From assembly GCA_006218025.1 (NCBI GenBank), contig VBWA01000005.1, positions 1-64,000 on the forward strand: DNA of 64,000 nt, in the 5' to 3' direction. The DNA is from Rhodocyclaceae bacterium. Lineage in GTDB: Bacteria; Pseudomonadota; Gammaproteobacteria; Burkholderiales; Rhodocyclaceae. A model generated the notes under the pieces. It had not been told where the DNA came from. It made no database searches and worked only from the letters and a program-made list of their open reading frames with translations. Shown here piece after piece: positions 54,504 through 62,478 of this stretch. The translations under genes were made by a program, and so were the position numbers. Position 1 is the stretch's first letter. Each line of letters begins with the position of its first letter.

Positions 54504-56878
54504 GCGCCGTTCCTGCCGCACCCGCCGAGACCGCTGCATCCGATGTGGATACCCGCTTGGCGTTTTTCAAGAATCTTCAGGTCGTCACCAACAAGATTCA
54601 TGCTACTTCCAACATTGACGAAATCATGCTGGAGCTGTCGGGTGATATCTGCAGTTTGTTCAATGCCGATCGCCTGACGATCTATTCGGTCGGTGAGGAC
54701 AAGGCTTCCATCGTTTCCAAAGTCAAGACGGGGCTGAATTCTTTCAAGGATCTGCGCCTTCCGATCGCCGACCAGAGTATTGCCGGCCACGTTGCACTGG
54801 CCAAAAAAACCGTGAATATCCGCGACGTCTATGACGACGCGGAGCTCAAGGCGATCAATCCATCACTGCGCTTCCTGCAGGAGGTCGACAAGCGGACTGG
54901 CTATCGCACCAAGCAGATGCTGGTGGCGCCGGTCGTCGATGGGCAGAGCGGCGAACTGCTCGGCGTCGTCCAGATCATCAATAACAAGGCGGGGGCTCCT
55001 TTTGCCGCAATTGCGCAGGAGGGTGTCAAGGGGCTTTGCGAGACGCTCGCGATTGCGTTCAACCAGCGCAGCAAACCGGCGCAGGCCGTCAAGACCAAGT
55101 ACGATTTCCTGGTATCCGATGCCGTCATTTCGCCGCAGGAGCTGGAACTGGCGACGCGGACTGCACGCCGGAAGAATCTCGACATCGAAGAAGTTCTGGT
55201 CAACGAGTTTCAGGTTAAGCATCAGGCTCTGGGCGTTGCATTGGGCAAGTTCTTCAATGTGCCCTACGAGCCGTTCCGGCCCGACCGCATCAAGCCTGCA
55301 GACCTGCTGAAAAACCTCAAGCGGGATTTCCTTGAGCAGGCGAAATGGGCCCCCGTGGAAGAGGGGCCTGAAGGTGTGATGGTGGTCTGCATGGATCCTG
55401 AGCAGGTCAAGGGATCGCGTGTCGTCAACAATGTCTTTCCACGGGCGAAGGTTGCCTATCGGGTCACCACCAATCACGAGTTCGTGCAGACCATAGATCA
55501 GCTGTTCGGTGCTTCCGGAGTGCCCGGCTTCACGGACGACAGCTCTGTCGGCGACCTGTTGTCGACCCTCGATCAGGACGAAGGGGAGGGTGAAGGCAGT
55601 GCCACCGACGACATCTCCGCTGCGGCCGACAACGAACTGGTCAAGCTGGTCAACAAGATCATCATTGATGCCTATCAGATGGGTGTATCCGATATTCACA
55701 TCGAGCCGGGCCTAGGCAAGGACAAGGTGCTGATCCGCTTCCGCCGCGACGGTTCGCTGCAGAAGTACATCGAAGTACCGGCCAGTTATCGCAACGCGAT
55801 GGTGGCACGTCTCAAGATCATGTGCGACCTGGATATCGCCGAGCGCCGCAAGCCGCAGGACGGCAAGATCAAGTTCAAGAAATATGGCCCGCTGGATATT
55901 GAGCTGCGGGTGGCGACGATCCCAACTTCTGGTGGTGTCGAAGACGTCGTCATGCGTATTCTCGCCGGCGGCGAACCGATCCCGCTGGACAAGCTGGGTG
56001 TGCTGCCGACCAATCTGACCAAGCTCAAGGCGACCATTTCCAAGCCTTACGGACTGTTTTTCGTCTGCGGCCCAACCGGTTCCGGCAAGACCACCACGCT
56101 GCACTCGGTGCTGGGCTATCTCAACACGGTGGATACCAAGATATGGACTGCCGAAGATCCAGTCGAAATCACCCAGAAGGGCCTGCGCCAGGTTCAGGTC
56201 AACAAGAAAGTGATGGACTTTCCGATGGTGATGAAGGCCTTTCTGCGGGCCGACCCGGACATCATCATGGTGGGCGAAATGCGCGATGCCGAAACCACCG
56301 GCATCGGCATCGAGGCATCGCTGACCGGCCACCTGGTGTTCGCCACCCTACACACCAACAGCGCGCCGGAATCGATCATCCGCCTGCTCGACATGGGCAT
56401 GGACCCCTTCAACTTCTCCGACGCCCTGCTCGGGATTCTCGCCCAGCGCCTGGCCAAGCGCCTGTGCAAGTGCAAGGAGACTTATACGCCGGACGCCGAG
56501 GAAATCAGGCTGTTCATGAAGGAATATTGCAGCGAACTCGAAAATACCACGGCGTTCAAGAAGGATATGAAGGCCGCTTACGCAGAGACCGAAGCGCGCC
56601 TTCTCAAGGACTATGGCAAGGATGGCAAGTTCGTGTTCACCCGCGCCAAGGGCTGCGACACATGCGGTGGCAGTGGCTACAAGGGACGTGTCGGCTTGCA
56701 TGAATTGATGATAGGCACAGAGCCGCAGAAGAAGTTGATCGTGGAGCGCGCCCGCGTCGTGCAACTGGTCGCTCAGGCGCTGGAGGATGGCATGCTGACC
56801 CTGAAGATGGATGGTCTGGAAAAGTCCTTGCAAGGGGTGACCGATCTCAAGCAGGTAAGGGCCGTCTGCATCAAGTAA
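54500..56878 (+). CDS. GAF-MshEN-type PilB/GspE family ATPase
   Basis: The 792-residue protein has a GAF domain (about 35-185), an MshEN/T2SSE_N-like region (about 205-340) and a secretion ATPase (about 380-790). Walker A (GPTGSGKTTTLHS), Asp box, Walker B (DPDIIMVGEMRDAET) and His box (GHLVFATLHTN) are all present. The zinc finger is odd: CKC then CDTCGG, where family members have two CxxC. No pilC-like platform gene or pseudopilin gene adjoins it. An N-terminal GAF suggests direct ligand control of a type IV pilus or secretion motor. ATG in a four-base overlap with the preceding gene. Confidence 0.88.
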   Translation: MSAVPAAPAETAASDVDTRLAFFKNLQVVTNKIHATSNIDEIMLELSGDICSLFNADRLTIYSVGEDKASIVSKVKTGLNSFKDLRLPIADQSIAGHVALAKKTVNIRDVYDDAELKAINPSLRFLQEVDKRTGYRTKQMLVAPVVDGQSGELLGVVQIINNKAGAPFAAIAQEGVKGLCETLAIAFNQRSKPAQAVKTKYDFLVSDAVISPQELELATRTARRKNLDIEEVLVNEFQVKHQALGVALGKFFNVPYEPFRPDRIKPADLLKNLKRDFLEQAKWAPVEEGPEGVMVVCMDPEQVKGSRVVNNVFPRAKVAYRVTTNHEFVQTIDQLFGASGVPGFTDDSSVGDLLSTLDQDEGEGEGSATDDISAAADNELVKLVNKIIIDAYQMGVSDIHIEPGLGKDKVLIRFRRDGSLQKYIEVPASYRNAMVARLKIMCDLDIAERRKPQDGKIKFKKYGPLDIELRVATIPTSGGVEDVVMRILAGGEPIPLDKLGVLPTNLTKLKATISKPYGLFFVCGPTGSGKTTTLHSVLGYLNTVDTKIWTAEDPVEITQKGLRQVQVNKKVMDFPMVMKAFLRADPDIIMVGEMRDAETTGIGIEASLTGHLVFATLHTNSAPESIIRLLDMGMDPFNFSDALLGILAQRLAKRLCKCKETYTPDAEEIRLFMKEYCSELENTTAFKKDMKAAYAETEARLLKDYGKDGKFVFTRAKGCDTCGGSGYKGRVGLHELMIGTEPQKKLIVERARVVQLVAQALEDGMLTLKMDGLEKSLQGVTDLKQVRAVCIK

Positions 56879-56887
56879 GGAATGGCC

Positions 56888-58513
56888 ATGGACAGTTCCA
56901 GCGATCTGTTTCGCCGTCTCGAGCAACTGAATGCAATTGGTGCAGCCCTCTCCAAGGAGCGTGACATCAATCGGCTGCTCGAGTCCATCCTCGTCGCAGC
57001 CAAGACGATTACGCATGCCGACGGCGGAACGCTGTATCGCATGACGGAGGACGGCAGGGCGCTGCGCTTCGAGATTCTGCGCACCGACTCGCTACACATC
57101 GCGATGGGCGGTACCACCGGGAACCCCATCAATTTTCCGAATTTGCCGTTGAGGAATGACCGCGGCGCAGCCAATGATTCCATGGTGGCCGCCTATGCGG
57201 CCATTCATGACAAGACGGTCAATATCGCCGACGCTTACACCGAGGCGGGCTTCGACTTCTCCGGCACCCGGAGCTTCGATCAGCGTACCGGCTATCGTTC
57301 GCAGTCCTTCCTCACGGTGCCGATGAAGAACCACGAGGGAGAAATCATTGGCGTGCTGCAACTCATCAACGCCATCGATCAGCCGAGCCATCAGGTGAAA
57401 ACGTTTTCATCGGCCGACCAGAGCCTTGCCGAATCGCTTGCCTCGCAGGCGGCCATCGCCCTGACCAATCGTCTGCTGATCACTCAGCTCGAAGAGCTTT
57501 TCGAGTCCTTCATCAGCCTGATCAACCTCGCAATCGACGAGAAGTCGCCCTATACTGGCGGTCACTGCCAGCGGGTGCCGGCCCTGACCATGATGCTGGC
57601 CGAGGCGGCAGACTCGACGCAGGAAGGTCCGCTGGCGTCATTCAGAATGGATGAACGCGATCGCTACGAACTCAAGATCGCCGGCCTTCTGCACGACTGC
57701 GGCAAGGTCACCACACCGGTTCATGTGGTGGACAAAGCTACCAAGCTGCAAACCCTGTTCGACCGCGTACACCTGATCGACACCCGGTTTGAAGTACTCA
57801 AGCGTGACGCAGAGATTCACGCTCTGCGCAAGCAGCTGGCGCTGCGCGGAGGCGTCAATGCAGCGGCAGACGAGACGATCTGGCAGCACTATCACGAGGA
57901 AGTCCGCGCACTTGACGAGGACCGAGAGTTCCTGCGCAGGACCAATGTCGGCGGCGAGGCGATGAAGGATTTGGATTTGCAGCGCGTGCGAGACATCGGT
58001 AGCGGGCGAAAGTGGCGCAATGTCGATGGTGTCGAAACCGAGTTCCTCACCACCGAAGAGGTCGAGAACCTGACCATTCGCGCCGGCACCCTGACGCTGA
58101 AGGAACGCGACATCATCAACCATCACATCGTCGCCACCATAAAGATGCTGGAGCAACTGCCGTGGCCGAAACACCTGACCCGGGTACCCGAGTATGCCGG
58201 CGGCCATCACGAACGCATGGATGGCAAGGGCTATCCCAAGGGACTGACCCGCGATCAGATGTCCGTGCAGGCAAGAATGATGGGCATCGCGGACATATTC
58301 GAGGCACTCACTGCTCGCGACCGGCCGTACAAACATGGCATGAAGCTGTCCCAGGCCATGGGCATCATGGGCAATTTCAAGAAGAACGGCCATATCGATC
58401 CCGACTTGTTCGATGTTTTCGTGAAGCAGGGCGTCTACCGGCGTTACGCCGAACAGTTTCTCGATCCGGCGCAGATCGATCCCGTAGATGAGAGGGCGAT
58501 CCTGCTTCAGTAA
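56888..58513 (+). CDS. GAF-HD-GYP domain c-di-GMP phosphodiesterase
   Basis: This 541-residue protein has a GAF domain (about 15-190) and a complete HD-GYP domain: HD at H269-D270 (LLHDCGK) and HHERMDGKGYP at 440-450. The stretch between them (about 300-420) is longer than in most HD-GYP proteins. All core metal ligands are in place, in contrast to the degenerate HD-GYP protein at 17367-18563, so it should hydrolyse c-di-GMP. The start is ATG at 56888, with AGGA at a proper distance; an ATG at 56882 is too close. It is the last gene of the tight unit. Confidence 0.9.
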   Translation: MDSSSDLFRRLEQLNAIGAALSKERDINRLLESILVAAKTITHADGGTLYRMTEDGRALRFEILRTDSLHIAMGGTTGNPINFPNLPLRNDRGAANDSMVAAYAAIHDKTVNIADAYTEAGFDFSGTRSFDQRTGYRSQSFLTVPMKNHEGEIIGVLQLINAIDQPSHQVKTFSSADQSLAESLASQAAIALTNRLLITQLEELFESFISLINLAIDEKSPYTGGHCQRVPALTMMLAEAADSTQEGPLASFRMDERDRYELKIAGLLHDCGKVTTPVHVVDKATKLQTLFDRVHLIDTRFEVLKRDAEIHALRKQLALRGGVNAAADETIWQHYHEEVRALDEDREFLRRTNVGGEAMKDLDLQRVRDIGSGRKWRNVDGVETEFLTTEEVENLTIRAGTLTLKERDIINHHIVATIKMLEQLPWPKHLTRVPEYAGGHHERMDGKGYPKGLTRDQMSVQARMMGIADIFEALTARDRPYKHGMKLSQAMGIMGNFKKNGHIDPDLFDVFVKQGVYRRYAEQFLDPAQIDPVDERAILLQ

Positions 58514-58514
58514 T

Positions 58515-58540
58515 GGCAGTCCCGCCTTCGCCGGACTGCC
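58515..58540 (+). terminator. Hairpin downstream of the signalling unit; rest of the 58514-58823 gap has no gene
   Basis: GGCAGTCC (58515-58522) and GGACTGCC (58533-58540) form a perfect 8-bp stem two bases after the HD-GYP stop; no T-run follows, so it may be a Rho-assisted or attenuating structure. The rest of the gap to 58823 contains an imperfect GC hairpin around 58711-58731 and no reading frame with a good start. No clear promoter for the next gene was found, so partial read-through is possible. Confidence 0.55.
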
Positions 58541-58823
58541 AAGATGAAAATGGTATTTTGGCGCGCCAATAGTTGCCGTAGCGCCGGTCTCCATTCTTCG
58601 AAACATGCCCAGGGATGAGGCTGGGGTGGTTGGCGGCGCCAGAGCGAGATTCCATGCATCAAGCGATTCGTGCTCGACAGCAGCGAAACCTCCCTCTTGC
58701 CTAACCAGAAGCCCGCCGCTTTGAAGCGCGGGTCTGGGGCGGCATTCGCAAGCCGGGGGTTAGCAGCGCATTGGTTGGTGCGATTGGCAAAGATACTCGG
58801 AAGCACAATGTTGCGGAGCTTGT

Positions 58824-60803
58824 ATGGATACGGATGTGTACGCGATGGCGCTGACGGCATGGCAAGAGGGCCGATTCGATGAAGCCAGGCGCATGCTTGG
58901 GCAATTCCTCGCAGACTATCCGAACAACGTCCAGGGACGGCATTTTTATGCGGTCGTGCAGACGCAGGCAGGCGACTATGAAGCGGCGATAAAGCAGCTC
59001 CACATGGTTTGTGCGGCCGAACCAGAGAATGAGGAGGCATGGTCGGACTTGGCCAACGCTCAGTGTTTGGCCGGCAAACTTGCTGATGCGGAATCTGCAT
59101 TGCGTATGGGCATAGGTCACAATCCGGACAGCCCGAATCTCTGGTTCAACCTGGGTGCTCTGTTGAATGGCCTAAAGCGACACCAGGAGGCAGAGGCTGC
59201 TTTTTTGCACACAACGGAACTGGATCCGAACGACCAGGCGTCCTGGACCGAACTCGGACTGCTGCGCTTTGCCAGGTCAGACCATTTGAGTGCTGCGCAC
59301 GCGTTCTTGTATGCCGCCGACCTGGATGGTGAGGACAAGGCGAAAGCGACTCGGCTGGCAGGATTTGCCCTTGCTGATGGCGGGCGACCGGAACAGGCCG
59401 AGCGTTTGCTCGCCAGCCTGTGCCCCGCCAGTCCGCAGGACACGGAGGACTTCCATCTACTGTCCCAGCTTCTCTTTTGTCGGCTGGAGTTATGTGACTG
59501 GCGACAGATTCCGGAAATGGTCGCTCGATGCAAGCAATTCGTCGCCGAAGGAAGAGCCCCGCTGGAGCCATTCACCTTTCTGTTGCTGCCAGAGCTAACT
59601 GCCAAGGAGCAGTCGGCGCTGACTGCCAGCTTTGCGCGATTATTCACGTCCGGTGAGGTAGTGCAAGGAGCCGTGGCCCGGGATCTGAGTCCTGCGCGCC
59701 GCCTTCGAATTGCTTACCTGTCCGCGGATTTTCATGATCATGCAGTCATGAGGCTGCTTGCGGGAGTTCTGGAGCGGCACAATCACATGGACTTCGAGAT
59801 TCACGCGTTTTCATACGGCGGGTCCGATGGCGGTGAAATGCGCCGACGTATTGTCGCGGCATGCGACTTTTTCCACGATATTTCTGTCTTTTCGCCGGAG
59901 TCGATGGCGCAAAGCATTTGCGCAGAGAAGATCGATATCCTCATTGACCTGACGGGGTGGACGGGAAACACAAAATCGGCAGTGCTGGCTTTTCGCCCCG
60001 CGCCTATTCAAGTCAATTGGCTGGGTTACACGGGCACGATCGGAAGCAGGAGACTCGCGGATTATCTGATCGGCGATCCGGTTGCTACGCCGCTCGCGGA
60101 TCAGGACAATTTTGCCGAAGAACTGATACTGATGCCCGTTTGTTGTCAGCCCAACGATGCCAGCCGCAGAATTGGCAATGTCCGAACGCGCGCGGAAGAA
60201 GGATTGCCGGAGAGCGGCTTCGTGTTCTGCTGCTTCAGCCGCCCGCTGAAGATCACGCCGGAGCTGTTCCGATGCTGGTGCGGACTTTTGGCTGGGACGC
60301 CGGGGAGCGTGCTTTGGCTGCTCGATGCCAATGAAACGGCCAAGGAAAATCTGGCGACTGCGGCGACGCGGCACGGCATCGATGCGAGTAGGCTTGTATT
60401 TTCAGTCGCCAGAGCCCCGGATGAGCACTTGGCGCGACTGTCATTGGCGGATCTGGCGCTGGATACATTTCCCTTTGGGGCGCATACCACGGCCAGCGAT
60501 GCGCTATGGGCTGGGGTTCCGGTGGTTACCCGGATTGGCGACACGTTTCCGAGCCGCGTGACAGCGAGCATGTTGAACGCGATCGGATTGAACGGGCTCG
60601 TAGCCGATTCCCGCGAGAACTATTGCGCTCTCGCCCTTGAACTGGCCTGCAATGCAGAATTACTCGGCTCGATTCGAAAGCGGTTGGAGCTCAATCGGCT
60701 GTCGTCCCCTCTTTTCGACACCCGCGGCTTCGCGATCGAGCTCGAAGCCCTGTTCAGGGGAATGTGGCGACGACACTGCCGGAACGGATCGGGTTGCGCA
60801 TGA
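58824..60803 (+). CDS. TPR-containing O-GlcNAc transferase-like (SPINDLY) glycosyltransferase
   Basis: This 659-residue protein has about six TPR units (residues 5-200) and a C-terminal GT41 domain (about 290-640). Family features include SADFHDHAVMRLL (catalytic His region), LGYTGTIGS, the AHTTASDALWAGVPVVT donor-site motif and FPSRVTASML. Such bacterial enzymes transfer GlcNAc or a related sugar to Ser/Thr or Asn of surface proteins, flagellin or pilin. It lies between the signalling unit and the pilin genes, so a pilin or its partner is a candidate acceptor. The start is ATG 58824 with GGAG upstream. Confidence 0.85.
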   Translation: MDTDVYAMALTAWQEGRFDEARRMLGQFLADYPNNVQGRHFYAVVQTQAGDYEAAIKQLHMVCAAEPENEEAWSDLANAQCLAGKLADAESALRMGIGHNPDSPNLWFNLGALLNGLKRHQEAEAAFLHTTELDPNDQASWTELGLLRFARSDHLSAAHAFLYAADLDGEDKAKATRLAGFALADGGRPEQAERLLASLCPASPQDTEDFHLLSQLLFCRLELCDWRQIPEMVARCKQFVAEGRAPLEPFTFLLLPELTAKEQSALTASFARLFTSGEVVQGAVARDLSPARRLRIAYLSADFHDHAVMRLLAGVLERHNHMDFEIHAFSYGGSDGGEMRRRIVAACDFFHDISVFSPESMAQSICAEKIDILIDLTGWTGNTKSAVLAFRPAPIQVNWLGYTGTIGSRRLADYLIGDPVATPLADQDNFAEELILMPVCCQPNDASRRIGNVRTRAEEGLPESGFVFCCFSRPLKITPELFRCWCGLLAGTPGSVLWLLDANETAKENLATAATRHGIDASRLVFSVARAPDEHLARLSLADLALDTFPFGAHTTASDALWAGVPVVTRIGDTFPSRVTASMLNAIGLNGLVADSRENYCALALELACNAELLGSIRKRLELNRLSSPLFDTRGFAIELEALFRGMWRRHCRNGSGCA

Positions 60804-60848
60804 ACGGCCGCGACGGCCGCACGGGCAGGCTCCTCACGTGACCAAATT

Positions 60849-60863
60849 CGTCAGTCTCTGACG
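60849..60863. promoter_or_regulatory. Inverted repeat, candidate activator site for the pilin promoter
   Basis: CGTCAG (60849-60854) and CTGACG (60858-60863) form a perfect inverted repeat around TCT. It is about 100 bases upstream of the -24 element at 60960, a normal distance for a sigma54 enhancer-binding protein such as PilR. The assignment is inference; no pilR gene is in the window. Confidence 0.45.
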
Positions 60864-60905
60864 TATCTGAGCGACAGGGGTACAAGGCGGGTCGTCGGCT
60901 CCCCG

Positions 60906-60946
60906 CCCGGATCACCTGCCTGCGGGCGAATTTGCGTTGATCCGGG
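60906..60946. repeat. Perfect 9-bp inverted repeat upstream of the pilin promoter
   Basis: CCCGGATCA (60906-60914) is repeated inverted as TGATCCGGG (60938-60946), 23 bases apart. It ends 13 bases before the -24 box. Possible roles are a second regulator site or a terminator-like structure for transcripts coming from the glycosyltransferase gene, which ends at 60803. Confidence 0.45.
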
Positions 60947-60957
60947 AAATACGAACT

Positions 60958-60975
60958 TAGGCATTGTTCGTGCTT
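60958..60975 (+). promoter_or_regulatory. Sigma54 -24/-12 promoter of pilA
   Basis: TAGGCATTGTTCGTGCTT has GG (60960-60961) and GC (60972-60973) separated by exactly ten bases and resembles the -24/-12 consensus. The expected start point is about 60984, 40 bases before the ATG, and AAAGGAG lies in the leader. A palindrome AAGCCGGCTT (60991-61000) is in the 5' untranslated region. Pilin genes in Pseudomonas and Geobacter are sigma54-dependent, which supports the call. Confidence 0.7.
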
Positions 60976-61023
60976 AACTCTGCTCACCCAAGCCGGCTTG
61001 GGCTCTTTTGAAAGGAGAAATGC

Positions 61024-61206
61024 ATGAACAAGTTGCAGAAGGGCTTTACCCTGATCGAGTTGATGATCGTGGTTGCGATTATCGGCATTCTGGCGGCCAT
61101 CGCGATTCCGCAGTTCAGCGAATACACGAAGAAGGGGGAAGACAAGGCGGCTCAGTCCGACGCCAAGAACATGCTGACGCAGTCTGTCGCGAATTCGACC
61201 AACTGA
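61024..61206 (+). CDS. pilA: Very short type IV pilin
   Basis: The 60-residue prepilin has a 7-residue leader (MNKLQKG), then the mature protein of 53 residues starting [19 protein letters not shown] with the conserved Glu5. The helix continues through [21 protein letters not shown] and stops: there is no beta-sheet or disulfide loop. It is thus like Azoarcus BH72 PilA (reported as unusually short) and Geobacter PilA in size. Aromatic residues are only F1, F24 and Y27, whereas Geobacter has more near the C-terminus. AAAGGAG precedes the start. It is followed by a 122-residue secreted protein gene. Confidence 0.9.
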   Translation: MNKLQKGFTLIELMIVVAIIGILAAIAIPQFSEYTKKGEDKAAQSDAKNMLTQSVANSTN

Positions 61207-61232
61207 CTCGATACGAGTAACAGGAGATATCT

Positions 61233-61601
61233 ATGAAAAAGATCATTTTGGCCTCCGTATTGGCTGCGGGCGCGATTGCTTCCATCAGTAGCGCGAATGC
61301 GGCATCGACTACTATTTGCACCGGGGTATCACCGGCCGCCTCCGGGGCTGCCCCAGGCACGACCACCTCGGACTTCGTCAAGAACGCCTTCACTCCGAAA
61401 TGTTCGGCCAACGTCCATATGGCGGCCGATAGCGCGCAGACTTACATGCGTGTCGGGTCGGGTTCCGCGAAGGGCGGTCGTTCATTCATTGGTTCGACGG
61501 CGGGGGGTTCGGTACAGAGCTCCGCGCTTTGCGCCACGGGTTGCGTTGCATCCGACGCCACCACGGCGTGCATGAGCACCAACAACCCGACTTCGGGCTG
61601 A
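61233..61601 (+). CDS. pilB: Secreted small protein paired with short pilin (PilB of the Azoarcus pilAB locus type)
   Basis: The 122-residue protein has a signal peptide (MKKIILASVLAAGAIASIS, cleaved near SANA), and a Ser/Thr/Gly/Ala-rich mature part of about 100 residues with five Cys (CTG, KCS, LCA, TGC, ACM). The gene is 26 bases after pilA and has AGGAGAT. It recalls the separately encoded partner of short pilins: PilB (about 14 kDa) of Azoarcus and the Spc protein of Geobacter. It may replace the missing globular part of the pilin. This symbol does not refer to the PilB motor ATPase. Confidence 0.7.
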   Translation: MKKIILASVLAAGAIASISSANAASTTICTGVSPAASGAAPGTTTSDFVKNAFTPKCSANVHMAADSAQTYMRVGSGSAKGGRSFIGSTAGGSVQSSALCATGCVASDATTACMSTNNPTSG

Positions 61602-61672
61602 TCCATTCCGTTGCAGCAGCATTCGACGGGCGCGCCTCACGGCGTGCCCGTTTGATTTCCGCGTATCCGTAT

Positions 61673-62476
61673 ATGACCGAATTCATTGTTTCCGGACTGC
61701 GGTCCGGCATTCGCGGTCGCAGCGTCCAGATCGTTTTTGTCTTGGGCTTGGCCCTGGTGGCGGTGGCCTACTTGGCAGCCGGCTTTTCGCCCCGGCATCC
61801 GCGCACGGTGGCGCTGGACATAGGCTTCTCCGGCGCACGCTTCACCCTGATTCTATTGAGCCTGTTCTGGGTCCAGGATCTGGTCACGCGCGAGATCGAC
61901 CGCAAGATCATCCTGCAGTCCCTGTCCTATCCCGTGTCACGCGCCGCCTTCCTTTTCGGCCGCTATCTTGCGGTACTTGGGCTGGTGTGCCTGTCCGCGT
62001 GCATTCTGGCCTTGTGCCTGTTGCTGGCCGTCGTGCTGTCCAGCCCGAACTACGACCAGGAGTTCAGCGTCGGTCTCGGCCTCCCCTATTGGGCGGCATT
62101 TGCCGGAATAGTGCTCGATGTCGGTGTCGTCGCCGCGGTTGCCATGGCGGTGGCTACCGTCTCCACGGTCGCGGTGCTGCCCCTGCTTGTCGGTGCTGCG
62201 TTCGCGGTTGCCGGCAAGGCTCTCGGTCCTGCATTCGATTACCTGGCGCGGGGGGCGGATGGCGACGTCCAGTTCGCTGGCGAGTGGGGCGGCCGGGTCG
62301 AGGTGGTGCGCTGGCTGATCCCCGATCTTTCCCGTCTGGACTGGCGCGACTGGCCCCTGTATGGGGCTGTTCCGCCGACGGAACTGATCGTCTGGCCGAT
62401 ACTGATGGCACTGGCCTATGCGCTCATCGTGCTGGCTCTGGCATGGCGGGTGCTGGAGCGCAGGGAGTTCGGCTAG
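61673..62476 (+). CDS. ABC-2-like transporter permease
   Basis: This 267-residue membrane protein begins at ATG 61673 (weak ribosome-binding site) and has about six hydrophobic segments; the pattern of an N-terminal FIVSGLRSGIRGRSVQIV region followed by TM-rich blocks fits an ABC-2 type permease. The ATPase gene at 63327 is its likely partner. It sits 71 bases after the pilin-partner gene and may export a pilus-related product or glycan. Substrate unknown. Confidence 0.7.
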   Translation: MTEFIVSGLRSGIRGRSVQIVFVLGLALVAVAYLAAGFSPRHPRTVALDIGFSGARFTLILLSLFWVQDLVTREIDRKIILQSLSYPVSRAAFLFGRYLAVLGLVCLSACILALCLLLAVVLSSPNYDQEFSVGLGLPYWAAFAGIVLDVGVVAAVAMAVATVSTVAVLPLLVGAAFAVAGKALGPAFDYLARGADGDVQFAGEWGGRVEVVRWLIPDLSRLDWRDWPLYGAVPPTELIVWPILMALAYALIVLALAWRVLERREFG

Positions 62477-62478
62477 CC

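Noticed and set aside
58514-58823. Small gene upstream of the glycosyltransferase
   Set aside because: Short open frames lack ribosome-binding sites and familiar motifs; hairpins explain the structure seen.
61024-61206. Conductive (e-pilin) claim
   Set aside because: The length matches Geobacter PilA, but only F1, F24 and Y27 are conserved; the C-terminal aromatic residues are missing, so conductivity is not supported.
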